A stretch of DNA of 64,000 bases from positions 248,001 to 312,000 of the forward strand of contig UBZT01000009.1 in the NCBI GenBank assembly GCA_900470155.1. The letters run 5' to 3'. The translations under genes were made by a program, and so were the position numbers. Position 1 is the stretch's first letter. Every line of letters begins with the position of its first letter. The stretch is from Hyphomicrobiales bacterium. GTDB taxonomy: Bacteria > Pseudomonadota > Alphaproteobacteria > Rhizobiales > Rhizobiaceae. The notes under the pieces were generated by a model. The model was not told the origin of the DNA and made no database searches. It saw only the letters and a program-made list of their open reading frames with translations. Below, piece by piece: positions 1 to 10,686 of this stretch.

Positions 1-98
1 CATCCCGATAGGCCGACAAGCAGCATCGGCAAGAACACCGCGCCGCGCATCAGCGCACGCCTGTGGCGCACCGCGCCTCCAAAACAGGACATAGTCAT
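1..98 (-). CDS. ABC transport auxiliary lipoprotein, N-terminal fragment (partial)
   Basis: Only the first 32 codons lie in the window; the gene runs off the left edge. The peptide has an arginine-rich start (RHRR), a hydrophobic stretch and ends in LSG followed by the first two bases of a Cys codon, which makes a lipobox (LSGC). It starts 30 nt downstream of the mlaD stop, the place usually held by the outer-membrane lipoprotein of alphaproteobacterial MCE operons (ABC_trans_aux family). ATG at 98, 92 or 50 could be the start; the one at 50 gives the most compact signal peptide. Lipoprotein nature is seen; the family is inferred from position. Confidence 0.6.
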   Translation of the reverse strand, partial: MTMSCFGGAVRHRRALMRGAVFLPMLLVGLSG

Positions 99-127
99 GC
101 TGTCATATTCCCTGCGGTTTCGGTCCG

Positions 128-1501
128 TCATCGGCGAGTCCGTCCATCATATTGCTTGATCGTTTCACCGCCGAAGATCAATCGCTGCGGGTCGTTGTCG
201 AAATTGGTAATCGCGTCGTTCAAACCGCGGACGGTCTGGCGCGTATCGTTGACCAGTGTCTGGATGTCACGCAAGCCGGTGCTGGAGAAGCGCTGCAGGT
301 TCTCCGCAATCGGTCCGATCCGGGCATTGAGGTTTTCAGCCGTCAGACGGATCTGCTCCAGCGTCTTGCGCGCTTCGGCACTCAGCGAATTGGTGTCGTC
401 GGAGCCGAGGAAACTGTCGACCTTCTTCAGGATCCCGTCCACCTGCGCAGAAGCATTGTTCAGACGATTGGCGAGTTGGGTAAAGTCGTCGATCGCCTTG
501 TTGATATCATCCTTGCGACCGGTGATGCTGACCGAAAGATCCTTGAAGCCGGCAATCGCGGTGCGCGCATCAGCCGATGCCACGGAGACATCGTCCACGA
601 CCTTGCCGACCTTCTGGCTATCGATGGCGTCAACCAGCTTGGACACCTTTTGCAGGGTCAGGTCGGCATTGTTGCCGAAGCGCTGGAAGGTCTCTGCCGT
701 CTGCCGGAAGCTGTCGATGGCCGGACCAACTCGATCTGCTGCGCTGGCAATATTTGCTGTCGCACGCTCGGTATTGGTCAGGATCTTGTCGATCTTCTCC
801 GAATTCAGCGCCTTGAATAGGTCTTCGGCCGCACCGAGGGTCGAATCCAGGCGCCCGGAAAGGCCCGACACGGAATCGGACAATGCGCTGACGCTTTTCA
901 GGAACTGATCGATGCCCTTGGCATTGTCGGCCAGCGATTTGGAGAACACCTCGGCATTTTTCACCGTATTGGTCAGAGGCGCGCGCGCATCGCCGATAAA
1001 GCCCTGCAAATCACCAATGGCATCATTGGCGCGCTGAAGGATCTTGTCCGCGGTGGAAAGCAGGTTTGTCACGCTCGATTGATCGGCCATCAGAACCGCT
1101 GGCTCCCCGGTCGCCATTGCTTTGGCAAGGATGTTTTCCTTGTCGTCGGCTGTCCCGCCTGAAAGCTCGATATAGGCAGCCCCTGTCAGACCCTGGATTT
1201 CCAGAACCGCTTTGGTGGAGGACGTCACGGGCGCATCGGCGCGCACTTCCGTAAACGCCACCGAGAACTGCGGGTCGTCATTGTCGATATAGAGATTGCG
1301 GACTGAACCCACGGCAATGCCGTTGAAGCGCACCGGCGAGCCGATGCTCAAGCCATTGGCCGAGCCTGGAATGCGAATGGCAAGCGGCGCAACCGGGCCG
1401 CCTCTGCCATACTCCGCCATCCAGTAGACGAAGCCGAAGGCAGCGCCGATGACCAGCAGGGTGAAAAAGCCGACGAGGGCATAGTTGGCTTTGGTTTCCA
1501 T
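128..1501 (-). CDS. mlaD: MlaD/MCE-domain lipid-transport protein
   Basis: Periplasmic substrate-binding subunit of a phospholipid (Mla-type) ABC transporter, 457 residues. One N-terminal membrane anchor (about 9-28) is followed by a single MCE domain (about 38-117), including the LTGAAYIEL segment. A long helical region (about 130-440) follows, rich in repeated Asn/Asp/Ala heptad-like patterns, as in rhizobial and mycobacterial MCE proteins that form a tunnel or needle across the periplasm. It starts 7 nt after the mlaF stop, in one operon mlaE-mlaF-mlaD-lipoprotein. E. coli MlaD (about 180 residues) lacks the long helical tail, so this is the extended YebT/Mce-like architecture. The substrate is inferred from the family. 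Confidence 0.88.
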   Translation of the reverse strand: METKANYALVGFFTLLVIGAAFGFVYWMAEYGRGGPVAPLAIRIPGSANGLSIGSPVRFNGIAVGSVRNLYIDNDDPQFSVAFTEVRADAPVTSSTKAVLEIQGLTGAAYIELSGGTADDKENILAKAMATGEPAVLMADQSSVTNLLSTADKILQRANDAIGDLQGFIGDARAPLTNTVKNAEVFSKSLADNAKGIDQFLKSVSALSDSVSGLSGRLDSTLGAAEDLFKALNSEKIDKILTNTERATANIASAADRVGPAIDSFRQTAETFQRFGNNADLTLQKVSKLVDAIDSQKVGKVVDDVSVASADARTAIAGFKDLSVSITGRKDDINKAIDDFTQLANRLNNASAQVDGILKKVDSFLGSDDTNSLSAEARKTLEQIRLTAENLNARIGPIAENLQRFSSTGLRDIQTLVNDTRQTVRGLNDAITNFDNDPQRLIFGGETIKQYDGRTRR

Positions 1502-1508
1502 GTGTCAG

Positions 1509-2372
1509 TCACTCTACCGGATGCACGCCGGACGATTCCGGCCGAGGAATGGAGCGGGCTCGTTTGCCCTTGAAATAGGATTGCACCCATGGATCATCAC
1601 AGGCGAGCATGTCTTCGAGCGTGCCTTCGACCAGAACCTTCTTCTGACCCAGCACGGCGATACGGTCGCAGACGGAGAACAGGCTGTCGAGATCGTGGGT
1701 GACCATATAGACGGTCAATCCAAGGGTATCGCGCAACCGAGCGATCAGATCGTCGAATTCAGCAGCACCGATCGGGTCAAGCCCCGACGTCGGCTCGTCG
1801 AGAAAGACGAGATCCGGATCGAGGGCGAGCGCCCGCGCAAGTGCCGCGCGCTTGATCATGCCGCCCGAGAGTTCGGAAGGATATTTGTCGGCGGCATCGG
1901 GGTGGAGACCGACCAGCTCGAGTTTTAGATAGGCGAGCTCATCCATCAGCCATTGCGGCAGATCCAGGTATTCGCGCATCGGCAATTGAATGTTCTCCTT
2001 GACGGTCAAGGCAGAAAATAGGGCGCCATGCTGAAAAAGCACGCCAAGCCGCGTATCGAGCATCGTGCGCTCGCGCTCGTCAACCTCGTCATAGTCGGCA
2101 CCAAGGATTTCGATCTTGCCGGAGCGGCGCGGCAGCAACCGGAGCACGGTGCGCATCAATACGGATTTACCGGCGCCGGACGCGCCGACGAACCCGAGGA
2201 TCTCACCGCGATAGATGTCGAGATCCAGCTTGTCGAGCACGACATTGTCGCCGAAGGCAACGGTCAGTTCTTTGACGGAAAGGATTGTTTCCCGGTCTTT
2301 TGCCTGCCGGATGTCTGCCTGCCGAACTTCTGCCTGCCGGACTTCTTTCTGTTTGCCTGTCTGGTCTTCCAT
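1509..2372 (-). CDS. mlaF: MlaF-type lipid ABC transporter ATPase
   Basis: Cytoplasmic ATPase of the MCE lipid transporter, 287 residues from the ATG at 2372, which has GAGGA five bases upstream; a TTG further upstream at 2384 is less likely. Walker A GASGAGKS lies at about 63-70, the ABC signature LSGG at about 168-171, Walker B LVFLDEP at about 188-194, and a THD switch histidine follows. The first 30 residues precede the ABC fold and are built from three near-identical pentapeptides (VRQAE, VRQAD, IRQAK) encoded by a 15-bp tandem repeat, an addition not usual for MlaF. The gene begins 8 nt after the mlaE stop. Confidence 0.9.
   Translation of the reverse strand: MEDQTGKQKEVRQAEVRQADIRQAKDRETILSVKELTVAFGDNVVLDKLDLDIYRGEILGFVGASGAGKSVLMRTVLRLLPRRSGKIEILGADYDEVDERERTMLDTRLGVLFQHGALFSALTVKENIQLPMREYLDLPQWLMDELAYLKLELVGLHPDAADKYPSELSGGMIKRAALARALALDPDLVFLDEPTSGLDPIGAAEFDDLIARLRDTLGLTVYMVTHDLDSLFSVCDRIAVLGQKKVLVEGTLEDMLACDDPWVQSYFKGKRARSIPRPESSGVHPVE
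2301..2345 (-). repeat. Three-unit 15-bp tandem repeat inside mlaF
   Basis: Three consecutive 15-bp units, each beginning TGCCTGCCG on the plus strand, at 2301-2315, 2316-2330 and 2331-2345. They encode the charged N-terminal extension of MlaF as repeated (V/I)RQA(E/D/K). Unit length is a multiple of three, so copy-number change would keep the frame. Confidence 0.85.
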
Positions 2373-2380
2373 GCGCGTCC

Positions 2381-3532
2381 TCAAAAATCGATGGCCGCGT
2401 AGAATATGGCAAACAGCCCATCCACGAGAATGACGACAAAGATGGATTTGACCACGGCGGCGGTGACATGCCGGCCAAGCGATTCCGCGCTACCGCCAAC
2501 TTTCATGCCTTCGACTGCAGCGACGATACCGATAATCAGGGCCATGAACGGAGCCTTGATCATGCCCGAAGCAAGGGTCGAGTAATCGACGGCATCATGC
2601 AATCGGGTAATGAAGACATCGAAGGTGATGCCCGAATAAGCCCAGGCGACCACTGCTGCGCCGTAAAGCGCAGAAAAATTGGCGACAATGGTCAGCAATG
2701 GCAACGCGATAGTCAGTGCAACGAGGCGCGGAAAAACCAGCACGCCGATCGGGTTGAGGCCAATGACCTTCAACGCATCGATTTCCTCGCGCATTTTCAT
2801 CGAACCGATTTCGGCTGTTATGGCGCTGCCGGAACGGCCGGCAATCATGATCGCCGTCAACAGCACGCCGATCTCGCGCAACTGTAAAATGCCGACAAGA
2901 TCGACGACAAACACTTCGGCACCGAAATAACGGAGCTGGAAAGCACCCTGCTGCGCGATGATGGCGCCGATCAGGAACGACATCAGTATGATGATCGGCA
3001 TGGCGCGAACGCCCATGTGGTCGAGCTGATTGACCACGGAGGCGGGCGAAACGCCACCGCCTCTCCCGAATTTCGTCTGGGCCCCGCGCACGGCAGAGCC
3101 GAGCACAAACATCATGGCGACGAAATCTTCCCAGAGGCTGACTGTCAGCATCCCCACGGGTGCGAAGATGGTTTCGAACAGGCTGCTGCGGCTGCTCTTC
3201 TTTTCCGGAGGCTGAACGCGGTCGGGCAGCGCATTGATCAGTTCACGCATCTCAGGCGTACCGCCCTCGATCGAAATGTCGCGCCCGTCAGCCTGCCGCT
3301 GCGCGACGAAACGCCGAACCAGCCAGGCGCCGGCTGTATCCATGCTGACAACACTGTCGAGATCCACGGTTTCGGCAACCCCGGACTTGTCATCCACAAG
3401 GCTGCCTGCGCTTTTGACCATGGCGCTGAGACTGGTATTTTTCCAGTTTCCGGCGAGCCGAATGACACGCCCACGCCCCTCCGGCAGGTCATCGATCGTG
3501 ATACGCGCGATTTCAGGCTGAACAGAGTTCAA
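2381..3532 (-). CDS. mlaE: MlaE permease with N-terminal STAS domain
   Basis: Inner-membrane permease of the Mla/MCE lipid transporter. The first 120 or so residues look like a STAS domain (the position that stand-alone MlaB holds in E. coli), with VDLDSVVSMDTAG matching the conserved STAS strand-loop-helix. They are followed by the MlaE permease domain with several membrane segments and the motif EIGVLLTAIMIAGRSGSAITAE cut here to its core AGRSGSA. MlaB and MlaE are therefore fused, as in many alphaproteobacteria. The start is uncertain: no ATG is available; TTG at 3532 (GGAAG 11 nt upstream) or TTG at 3583 are possible. First gene of the operon. Confidence 0.85.
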   Translation of the reverse strand: MNSVQPEIARITIDDLPEGRGRVIRLAGNWKNTSLSAMVKSAGSLVDDKSGVAETVDLDSVVSMDTAGAWLVRRFVAQRQADGRDISIEGGTPEMRELINALPDRVQPPEKKSSRSSLFETIFAPVGMLTVSLWEDFVAMMFVLGSAVRGAQTKFGRGGGVSPASVVNQLDHMGVRAMPIIILMSFLIGAIIAQQGAFQLRYFGAEVFVVDLVGILQLREIGVLLTAIMIAGRSGSAITAEIGSMKMREEIDALKVIGLNPIGVLVFPRLVALTIALPLLTIVANFSALYGAAVVAWAYSGITFDVFITRLHDAVDYSTLASGMIKAPFMALIIGIVAAVEGMKVGGSAESLGRHVTAAVVKSIFVVILVDGLFAIFYAAIDF

Positions 3533-3708
3533 GGCTAAGACAACTTCCAAAATGACGGGCCACAACGAATCCCGTCCACGCAAATCCTACAAAATGGAAG
3601 TGCACTATAACCATCGCAAATGGCGATGTAATCCTTAACCGGGAATTAATCGCACACCATGGCTTTAATCTGGCTGGGCTGTCGCTTTCCAGCACCTGTC
3701 CGCTGCGC

Positions 3709-4563
3709 TCAGGCTGCGCGGACACCCTCTGCTTCGGCAATGTCAGCCAGCGCCGGCAACGAAATCGGAACCATCGGCGATGCGATTCGCTTGGAAGAAG
3801 CTGCTTCACCGATCTTGTGCGCCCAGGAAATCAACTCAAACCGGCCGTCGTGATGCTCGACAATGGCGGTGCAGCTTTCCACCCAGTCACCCGTGTTGAC
3901 ATAGTGGATGCCATCGATGTCTTCCATGACCGCATGGTGAATATGGCCGCAGATAACGCCATCGACCTCGTTCCGGCGGGCTTCTTCGGCGACAACCTTC
4001 TGGAATTCGCCGATAAAATTGACGGCATGCTTGACCTGCAGTTTCGCCCAGGCCGAAAACGACCAATAAGGCATGCCCATACGGCGCCGGACGGCTGCAA
4101 GGAAAATGTTGATCGCGATCGCGGTGTCGTAGGCCCAATCGCCCAGATAGGCGAGCAGTCGGGCATTGCGCACGACAACGTCAAACTCGTCACCATGCAG
4201 GACGAGATACTTTTTCCCGTCGGCCGTCTCGTGGATCATGCGCTCAGCGACCTCGATACCGCCGAAATGGGTACCCGGAAAGCCGCGCAGGAATTCGTCG
4301 TGATTGCCGGGGATGTAGACGATCCGCGTGCCCTTGCGCGCCTTGCGCAACAGCTTCTGCACAACGTCGTTGCATTCCTGCGGCCAGTACCAACTGCGCT
4401 TCAACCGCCATCCATCAACGATGTCCCCGACCAGAATGATCGTCTCCGCCTCATGCAGGCGCAGGAAATCGAGCAGGAAATCGGTCTTGGCCGCTTTCGA
4501 GCCGAGATGTACATCCGAGATGAAAAGTGTCCTGAATTGGCGGATTTCGCTGGCTTCTTCCAC
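3709..4563 (-). CDS. Metallophosphoesterase, UDP-2,3-diacylglucosamine diphosphatase-like
   Basis: Calcineurin-like phosphoesterase with the full dimetal motif set: FISDVHLGS (D-x-H), VGDIVDGW (GD), PGNHDE (GNHD), VLHGDE and CGHIHH (GHxH). Spacing and the YVNTGDW segment fit the COG2908 group, annotated as UDP-2,3-diacylglucosamine diphosphatase, an enzyme of lipid A synthesis. Most rhizobia use the unrelated LpxI for that step, so the true substrate may differ. I prefer the GTG at 4563, preceded by AGAGGA at seven bases; a GTG at 4581 would add six residues. It is divergent from the malic enzyme gene and upstream of, but probably separate from, the mla operon. Confidence 0.8.
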   Translation of the reverse strand: MEEASEIRQFRTLFISDVHLGSKAAKTDFLLDFLRLHEAETIILVGDIVDGWRLKRSWYWPQECNDVVQKLLRKARKGTRIVYIPGNHDEFLRGFPGTHFGGIEVAERMIHETADGKKYLVLHGDEFDVVVRNARLLAYLGDWAYDTAIAINIFLAAVRRRMGMPYWSFSAWAKLQVKHAVNFIGEFQKVVAEEARRNEVDGVICGHIHHAVMEDIDGIHYVNTGDWVESCTAIVEHHDGRFELISWAHKIGEAASSKRIASPMVPISLPALADIAEAEGVRAA

Positions 4564-4720
4564 GTCGCGGTCCTCTAGCACTCTTTATCAAGCGCTTAAC
4601 CAGAGTCGTGTTTCAGGAAGATGACACCGTACCGATCGGCGCACTTAGCGACTACCACTTGCGGGCAATTCGTGTATTGAGGAACCCACACTTCCCCTTC
4701 AAGAAACTGCCGGTGAGCCG

Positions 4721-7033
4721 ATGAATTCCCAGGACAAGAACAAGCCGCAAGCCTCCAACACCTCTGCGGACCTCGATGAGCAGGCGCTTTTCTATCATCG
4801 CTATCCGCGACCGGGGAAACTGGAAATCCAGGCGACCAAGCCGCTCGGCAACCAGCGTGATCTGGCGCTGGCCTATTCGCCAGGCGTCGCTGCACCTTGC
4901 CTTGCCATTCAGGAAAACCCCGCTGCCGCCGACGATTATACGGCGCGCTCAAACCTCGTTGCGGTGATCTCAAACGGTACCGCGGTTCTCGGTCTCGGCA
5001 ATATCGGCCCTCTCGCCTCCAAGCCGGTGATGGAAGGCAAGGCAGTTCTGTTCAAGAAGTTTGCCGGCATCGATGTCTTCGACATTGAAATCGAAGCGCC
5101 GACGGTCAATGAGATGGTCTCGACGATTTCGGCCCTGGAGCCGACCTTCGGCGGCATCAATCTCGAAGACATCAAGGCTCCGGAGTGTTTCGAAGTCGAA
5201 GACCAGCTTCGCGCCAAGATGAACATTCCGGTCTTCCATGACGATCAGCACGGCACGGCGATCATCGTCGCGGCTGCGATCCTCAACGGCCTCGAACTCG
5301 CAGGAAAAAAGATCGAGGAGGTCAAGATCGTCGCCTCCGGCGCCGGCGCCGCAGCACTCGCCTGTCTCAATCTTCTCGTCATTCTCGGCGCCAAGCGCGA
5401 GAATATCTGGGTCCACGACATCGAAGGCCTGGTCTACAAGGGCCGTAATGAGCTCATGGACCCTTGGAAGGAAGTCTACGCCCAGGAAAGCGACAAGCGC
5501 GTGCTGGCCGACAGCATCCACGGCGCCGACGTCTTCCTCGGACTGTCTGCGGCAGGCGTACTGAAGCCTGAGCTGCTCGTACAGATGGCGCCCAACCCGC
5601 TGATCATGGCCCTGGCCAATCCAAAGCCGGAAATCATGCCGGAAGAAGCGCGCGCGGCGCGCCCGGATGCGATGATCTGCACCGGCCGCTCGGACTTCCC
5701 CAACCAGGTAAACAACGTTCTCTGCTTCCCCTATATCTTCCGGGGTGCACTCGACTGCGGCGCCACCACCATCAACGAAGAGATGAAGATGGCCGCCGTG
5801 CGTGCCATTGCAGCGCTGGCACGTGAGGAAGTCTCGGAAGTGGCCGCCAAGGCCTATTCCGGCGAGACACCGACGTTTGGTTCCGACTACCTCATCCCCT
5901 CGCCGTTCGATCCACGCCTGATCCTGCGCATTGCCCCGGCTGTGGCCCGCGCCGCGGCCGACAGCGGTGTCGCGCGCCGTCCGATCAGCGACTACGATAC
6001 CTATCTCGACCAGTTGAACCGCTTTGTCTTCCGCTCCGGCTTCGTGATGAAGCCGATCTTCGCAGCGGCAAAAATAGCCACCAAAAAACGCGTCATATTC
6101 GCAGAGGGCGAAGATGAGCGCGTCCTGCGCGCTGCCCAGGTCCTGCTTGAAGATGGCATCGGCGAACCAATCCTGATCGGTCGTCCACAAATCATCGAGA
6201 CCCGCCTCAAGCGCTACGGCCTCCGCATCCGTCCGGGTGTCGACTTCCAATTGGTCAATCCGGAAGACGATCCGCGCTACCGCGACTATGTCGATGACTA
6301 TTTTGCCATTGTCGGCCGCGCCGGTATCAACCCGGAAGCCGCCCGCACGATTGTCCGCACGAACACCACGGTAATCGGCGCACTTGCAGTGAAGCGCGGT
6401 GACGCCGATGCCTTGATCTGCGGAGTCGAAGGCCGTTTCGACCGCCATGTGCGTGACGTCCGGCTGATTATCGGCAAGCGCCCCGGCGTGCGCGACTTTT
6501 CAGGTCTCAGCCTGCTGATCTCGCAGCGTGGCGCGATCTTCTTTACCGACACCTTTGTCACCGACGACCCTTCGGCTGAAGAAATCGCGGAAATGACAAG
6601 GCTCGCCGCCGAGGAAATCCGGCGCTTCGGCATTGCCCCAAAAGCAGCCTTGTTGTCGCACTCCAATTTCGGTTCGCGCCCCTCGCCAAGCGCCACAAAG
6701 ATGCGCAGCGCGCTCGGCATCTTGCGTCAGGAGGCACCCGAACTGGAGGTGGATGGCGAAATGCAGGGCGGATCGGCGCTGTCGGAAGCACTGCGCAAAC
6801 GGGCCATGCCGGACAGTACGTTGACGGGCGAAGCCAACCTGCTCGTCTTCCCGAATCTCGATGCCGCCAACATCTCACTTGGCATCATGCGCACCATGAT
6901 GGATGCACTGCATGTCGGTCCTATCCTTCTGGGTGCCGCCATGCCGGCCCACGTCCTGTCAACCTCGGTGACGTCGCGCGGCGTCGTCAACATGGCGGCC
7001 CTGGCGGTCGTGGAAGCCTCGCAACCGGCATAA
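4721..7033 (+). CDS. maeB: NADP-dependent malic enzyme with phosphotransacetylase-like domain
   Basis: Oxidative decarboxylation of malate to pyruvate plus NADPH or NADH in the cytoplasm. It is 770 residues, the size of the rhizobial DME/TME enzymes. Residues 1 to about 430 form the malic enzyme, with the YPRPGKLE tyrosine region, the catalytic Lys in [11 protein letters not shown], metal-binding DDQHGTA and the Rossmann loop SGAGAAA. Residues about 440-770 resemble phosphotransacetylase; in characterised rhizobial enzymes this tail is not catalytic and is thought to mediate acetyl-CoA regulation and oligomerisation. In rhizobia one of the two paralogues (dme, NAD-preferring) is needed for symbiotic nitrogen fixation; cofactor choice cannot be read here. 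Confidence 0.93.
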   Translation: MNSQDKNKPQASNTSADLDEQALFYHRYPRPGKLEIQATKPLGNQRDLALAYSPGVAAPCLAIQENPAAADDYTARSNLVAVISNGTAVLGLGNIGPLASKPVMEGKAVLFKKFAGIDVFDIEIEAPTVNEMVSTISALEPTFGGINLEDIKAPECFEVEDQLRAKMNIPVFHDDQHGTAIIVAAAILNGLELAGKKIEEVKIVASGAGAAALACLNLLVILGAKRENIWVHDIEGLVYKGRNELMDPWKEVYAQESDKRVLADSIHGADVFLGLSAAGVLKPELLVQMAPNPLIMALANPKPEIMPEEARAARPDAMICTGRSDFPNQVNNVLCFPYIFRGALDCGATTINEEMKMAAVRAIAALAREEVSEVAAKAYSGETPTFGSDYLIPSPFDPRLILRIAPAVARAAADSGVARRPISDYDTYLDQLNRFVFRSGFVMKPIFAAAKIATKKRVIFAEGEDERVLRAAQVLLEDGIGEPILIGRPQIIETRLKRYGLRIRPGVDFQLVNPEDDPRYRDYVDDYFAIVGRAGINPEAARTIVRTNTTVIGALAVKRGDADALICGVEGRFDRHVRDVRLIIGKRPGVRDFSGLSLLISQRGAIFFTDTFVTDDPSAEEIAEMTRLAAEEIRRFGIAPKAALLSHSNFGSRPSPSATKMRSALGILRQEAPELEVDGEMQGGSALSEALRKRAMPDSTLTGEANLLVFPNLDAANISLGIMRTMMDALHVGPILLGAAMPAHVLSTSVTSRGVVNMAALAVVEASQPA

Positions 7034-7141
7034 CGTCGTCGCCCGCCCCAGCGCGGGACGACGGCCTTCAAGATTTCGGCCGATTGCCAGCGGCAAGGAC
7101 AGATTGCCGCTGGACAATTCGCAGCAAGCCAAACCATTCTG

Positions 7142-7164
7142 AACCCTTGGTTTTAGGGTTTTTT
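7142..7164 (+). promoter_or_regulatory. Hairpin with T-run that sequesters the ribosome-binding site of the LuxR-type gene
   Basis: AACCCT (7142-7147) pairs perfectly with AGGGTT (7155-7160) around a seven-base loop and runs into six T residues (7159-7164). It has the shape of an intrinsic terminator for maeB. Yet the only Shine-Dalgarno-like sequence for the next gene, AGGG at 7155-7158, eight bases before the ATG at 7167, is in the 3' arm. The structure is seen; a double role as terminator and translational gate is inference. Confidence 0.5.
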
Positions 7165-7166
7165 CC

Positions 7167-7925
7167 ATGGCATCTGCGGAGGCCTATTTCGGACTGCGTG
7201 ATTGGCTCGAGCAGGATCAGCGTGTCGAGCCTGCGCAATTTTTCAATCGCATGCGCCAGACGTATTCCCTCGTTCACCTGCTCTATTTCGACGGAATGAT
7301 CGTTGACAGTCGCATTGTCGCCCACAGTCTTTACCACACGCCGTTGGCAACTCTGAACAAGCTGACGAACAATCTGCGCGACACACTCCTGCTGGCCCCG
7401 CTGAGACATGCAGACTTGGCGGTTCAGCCATTCGATTGGCGGGATATCGCCCCCAAAACCCTGGCAGGGCAAAACCTCGCAAAACTTGCACGCCTACTTC
7501 GTCTGAACTCGGTCGCTGCGTGCTACCCCATGCTGTCTCACAATGGCCGAGCCGCTTTCCTCGTCATACAGGCCGATATGGAAGAGCATGAGTGGACGCA
7601 TCTGCGCCGGGTGCATGATCGCGACATTGCCGCCCTGGCTGTCAGCTTTCACGCAAAAATGCTTGCACGCAAGCGCCCAGACGCATATCCGCGGCATGCG
7701 CCTGACAGGCTCACACGGCGAGAGATTGAGACCTTGTCCTGGGTCGCAGCCGGCAAGAGTTACTGGGAAATTGCTGTAATTCTCGGGATCACCGAGCGCA
7801 CCGTGCGCTTTTTCATGTCCAATGCCCGCCGAAAACTCAACGTGATGACCAACCCGCAGGCAGTTGCCGAAGCGCTCTGGCGCAATCTGATTGCGAATCC
7901 GCACGAGGCATCGGAACTGATTTAG
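7167..7925 (+). CDS. LuxR-family quorum-sensing regulator (SinR-like)
   Basis: 252-residue transcription factor with an N-terminal autoinducer-binding-like region (about 20-165, including PFDW at 88-91) and a C-terminal LuxR helix-turn-helix (about 180-240: LTRRE, EIA..LGI, TVRFFMSNARRKL). It lies 117 bp upstream of an acyl-homoserine lactone synthase in the same direction, the sinR-sinI arrangement. The ligand pocket looks degraded: the region that normally reads YP..W..Y then DP appears as YHTPL (56-60) and LLLAPLRHA (74-82), so the Trp, Tyr and amide-binding Asp of TraR-type receptors seem to be missing. It may act without, or with altered response to, the lactone. Start ATG 7167 has an occluded ribosome site. 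Confidence 0.85.
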   Translation: MASAEAYFGLRDWLEQDQRVEPAQFFNRMRQTYSLVHLLYFDGMIVDSRIVAHSLYHTPLATLNKLTNNLRDTLLLAPLRHADLAVQPFDWRDIAPKTLAGQNLAKLARLLRLNSVAACYPMLSHNGRAAFLVIQADMEEHEWTHLRRVHDRDIAALAVSFHAKMLARKRPDAYPRHAPDRLTRREIETLSWVAAGKSYWEIAVILGITERTVRFFMSNARRKLNVMTNPQAVAEALWRNLIANPHEASELI

Positions 7926-7965
7926 CCCTTCTCCGACCTCATGGAATATTTGATTGCAGACGCGT

Positions 7966-7985
7966 AGCTGTCTCTACCGACAGTT
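7966..7985 (+). promoter_or_regulatory. Candidate lux-box upstream of the AHL synthase gene
   Basis: The dyad CTGTC (7968-7972) - six bases - GACAG (7979-7983) fits the CTG-N10-CAG signature of lux/tra boxes. It is centred 67 bp before the synthase ATG, a position that would put it at about -42 of a start near 8018. A second arm pair, GATTGCAG (7952-7959) and CTGCAATC (7997-8004), encloses it, and ACCGA (7976-7980) can alternatively pair with TCGGT (7989-7993). No convincing -10 is seen. Confidence 0.55.
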
Positions 7986-8042
7986 TTATCGGTCAACTGC
8001 AATCGCCATCCTCGGCACTCCATTCAACTGAAGGAGTGACGA

Positions 8043-8684
8043 ATGATCAGGATCATTAACGGCGCCAACCGCAAACGCCATCCGTCCGAAATCGACGCCA
8101 TGCATCGCCTGCGCAAAACAGTCTTCCACGATCTCCTGAATTGGGATGTTGGCGTTCTCGGCGAGTGGGAAATTGATCACTACGACCAGGCCAATCCGCT
8201 TTACGTGCTATCCTACGGGGACACCGGGCGTCTGCGGGGCGCTCTTCGCCTGCTGCCAACCCTTGGACCGAACATGCTCAACGATACGTTTCCCATCCTG
8301 CTGGGCGGGAGCCAAGAAATTCGCAGCGCAGCAATCTGGGAATCGAGCCGTTTCTGTATCGATCCGGAAATCTCGCAGGACCGCGCCAGCAACCAGGTCA
8401 CCATTGCCGCAGCCGAATTGATGTGCGGCGTCGGAGAACTCGGATTGGCATCAGGACTGAGCCACATCGTAACCGTCACCGACATATTCCTGGAGCGCAT
8501 GTTCAAGCGCATGGGCTGCCCGGGCACGCGTATTGCCGCCCCGCACAGGATCGGTTCCGTGCAGGCGGTTGCCGTTGGCTGGCAGATCACGGACGACCTG
8601 CTCACCCGGATGAAAAGCATCGCATCGATCCGTGGCAGCGTCCTGGAGCAACCGATGACGCTCGAAATGGCACGCGCGGCTTAA
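8043..8684 (+). CDS. Acyl-homoserine-lactone synthase (SinI/LuxI family)
   Basis: Makes N-acyl-homoserine lactone signals from S-adenosylmethionine and acyl-ACP. It has 213 residues, the usual LuxI length. All the invariant residues are present at nearly canonical numbers: R24, F28, W34, D45, D48, R69, E100 and R103 (segments RLRKTVF, EIDHYD, GALRLLPT and WESSRFCID). A strong ribosome site, AAGGAG at 8031-8036, precedes the ATG by six bases. It pairs with the upstream LuxR-type gene. The acyl chain length cannot be predicted from the sequence, although Sinorhizobium SinI makes long-chain lactones. Confidence 0.93.
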   Translation: MIRIINGANRKRHPSEIDAMHRLRKTVFHDLLNWDVGVLGEWEIDHYDQANPLYVLSYGDTGRLRGALRLLPTLGPNMLNDTFPILLGGSQEIRSAAIWESSRFCIDPEISQDRASNQVTIAAAELMCGVGELGLASGLSHIVTVTDIFLERMFKRMGCPGTRIAAPHRIGSVQAVAVGWQITDDLLTRMKSIASIRGSVLEQPMTLEMARAA

Positions 8685-8691
8685 ACAACAG

Positions 8692-8730
8692 CATTGACCG
8701 CCAACGGCGCAGCAGCGATGGCGGTCAATG
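8692..8730 (+). terminator. Long hairpin after the AHL synthase gene
   Basis: An 11-bp perfect inverted repeat, CATTGACCGCC at 8692-8702 and GGCGGTCAATG at 8720-8730, with a 17-base loop, begins 8 nt after the synthase stop. A weak T-rich run (CATTTTACTTT) follows about 10 bases later. Probable transcript end; the long loop leaves a protein-binding site possible. Confidence 0.5.
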
Positions 8731-8808
8731 TCGGCATCGTCATTTTACTTTAGCTTTAACTGGCGTATTCTCGCCTAGCTGGTGTAGGAGCAGGCGCGGG
8801 CACACGGA

Positions 8809-10684
<1,876 letters not shown>

Positions 10685-10686
10685 TC

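Noticed and set aside
4970..6448. A 492-codon frame opposite the malic enzyme gene
   Set aside because: Antisense artefact of high GC at third positions; no conserved motif, while the plus strand is an unmistakable malic enzyme.
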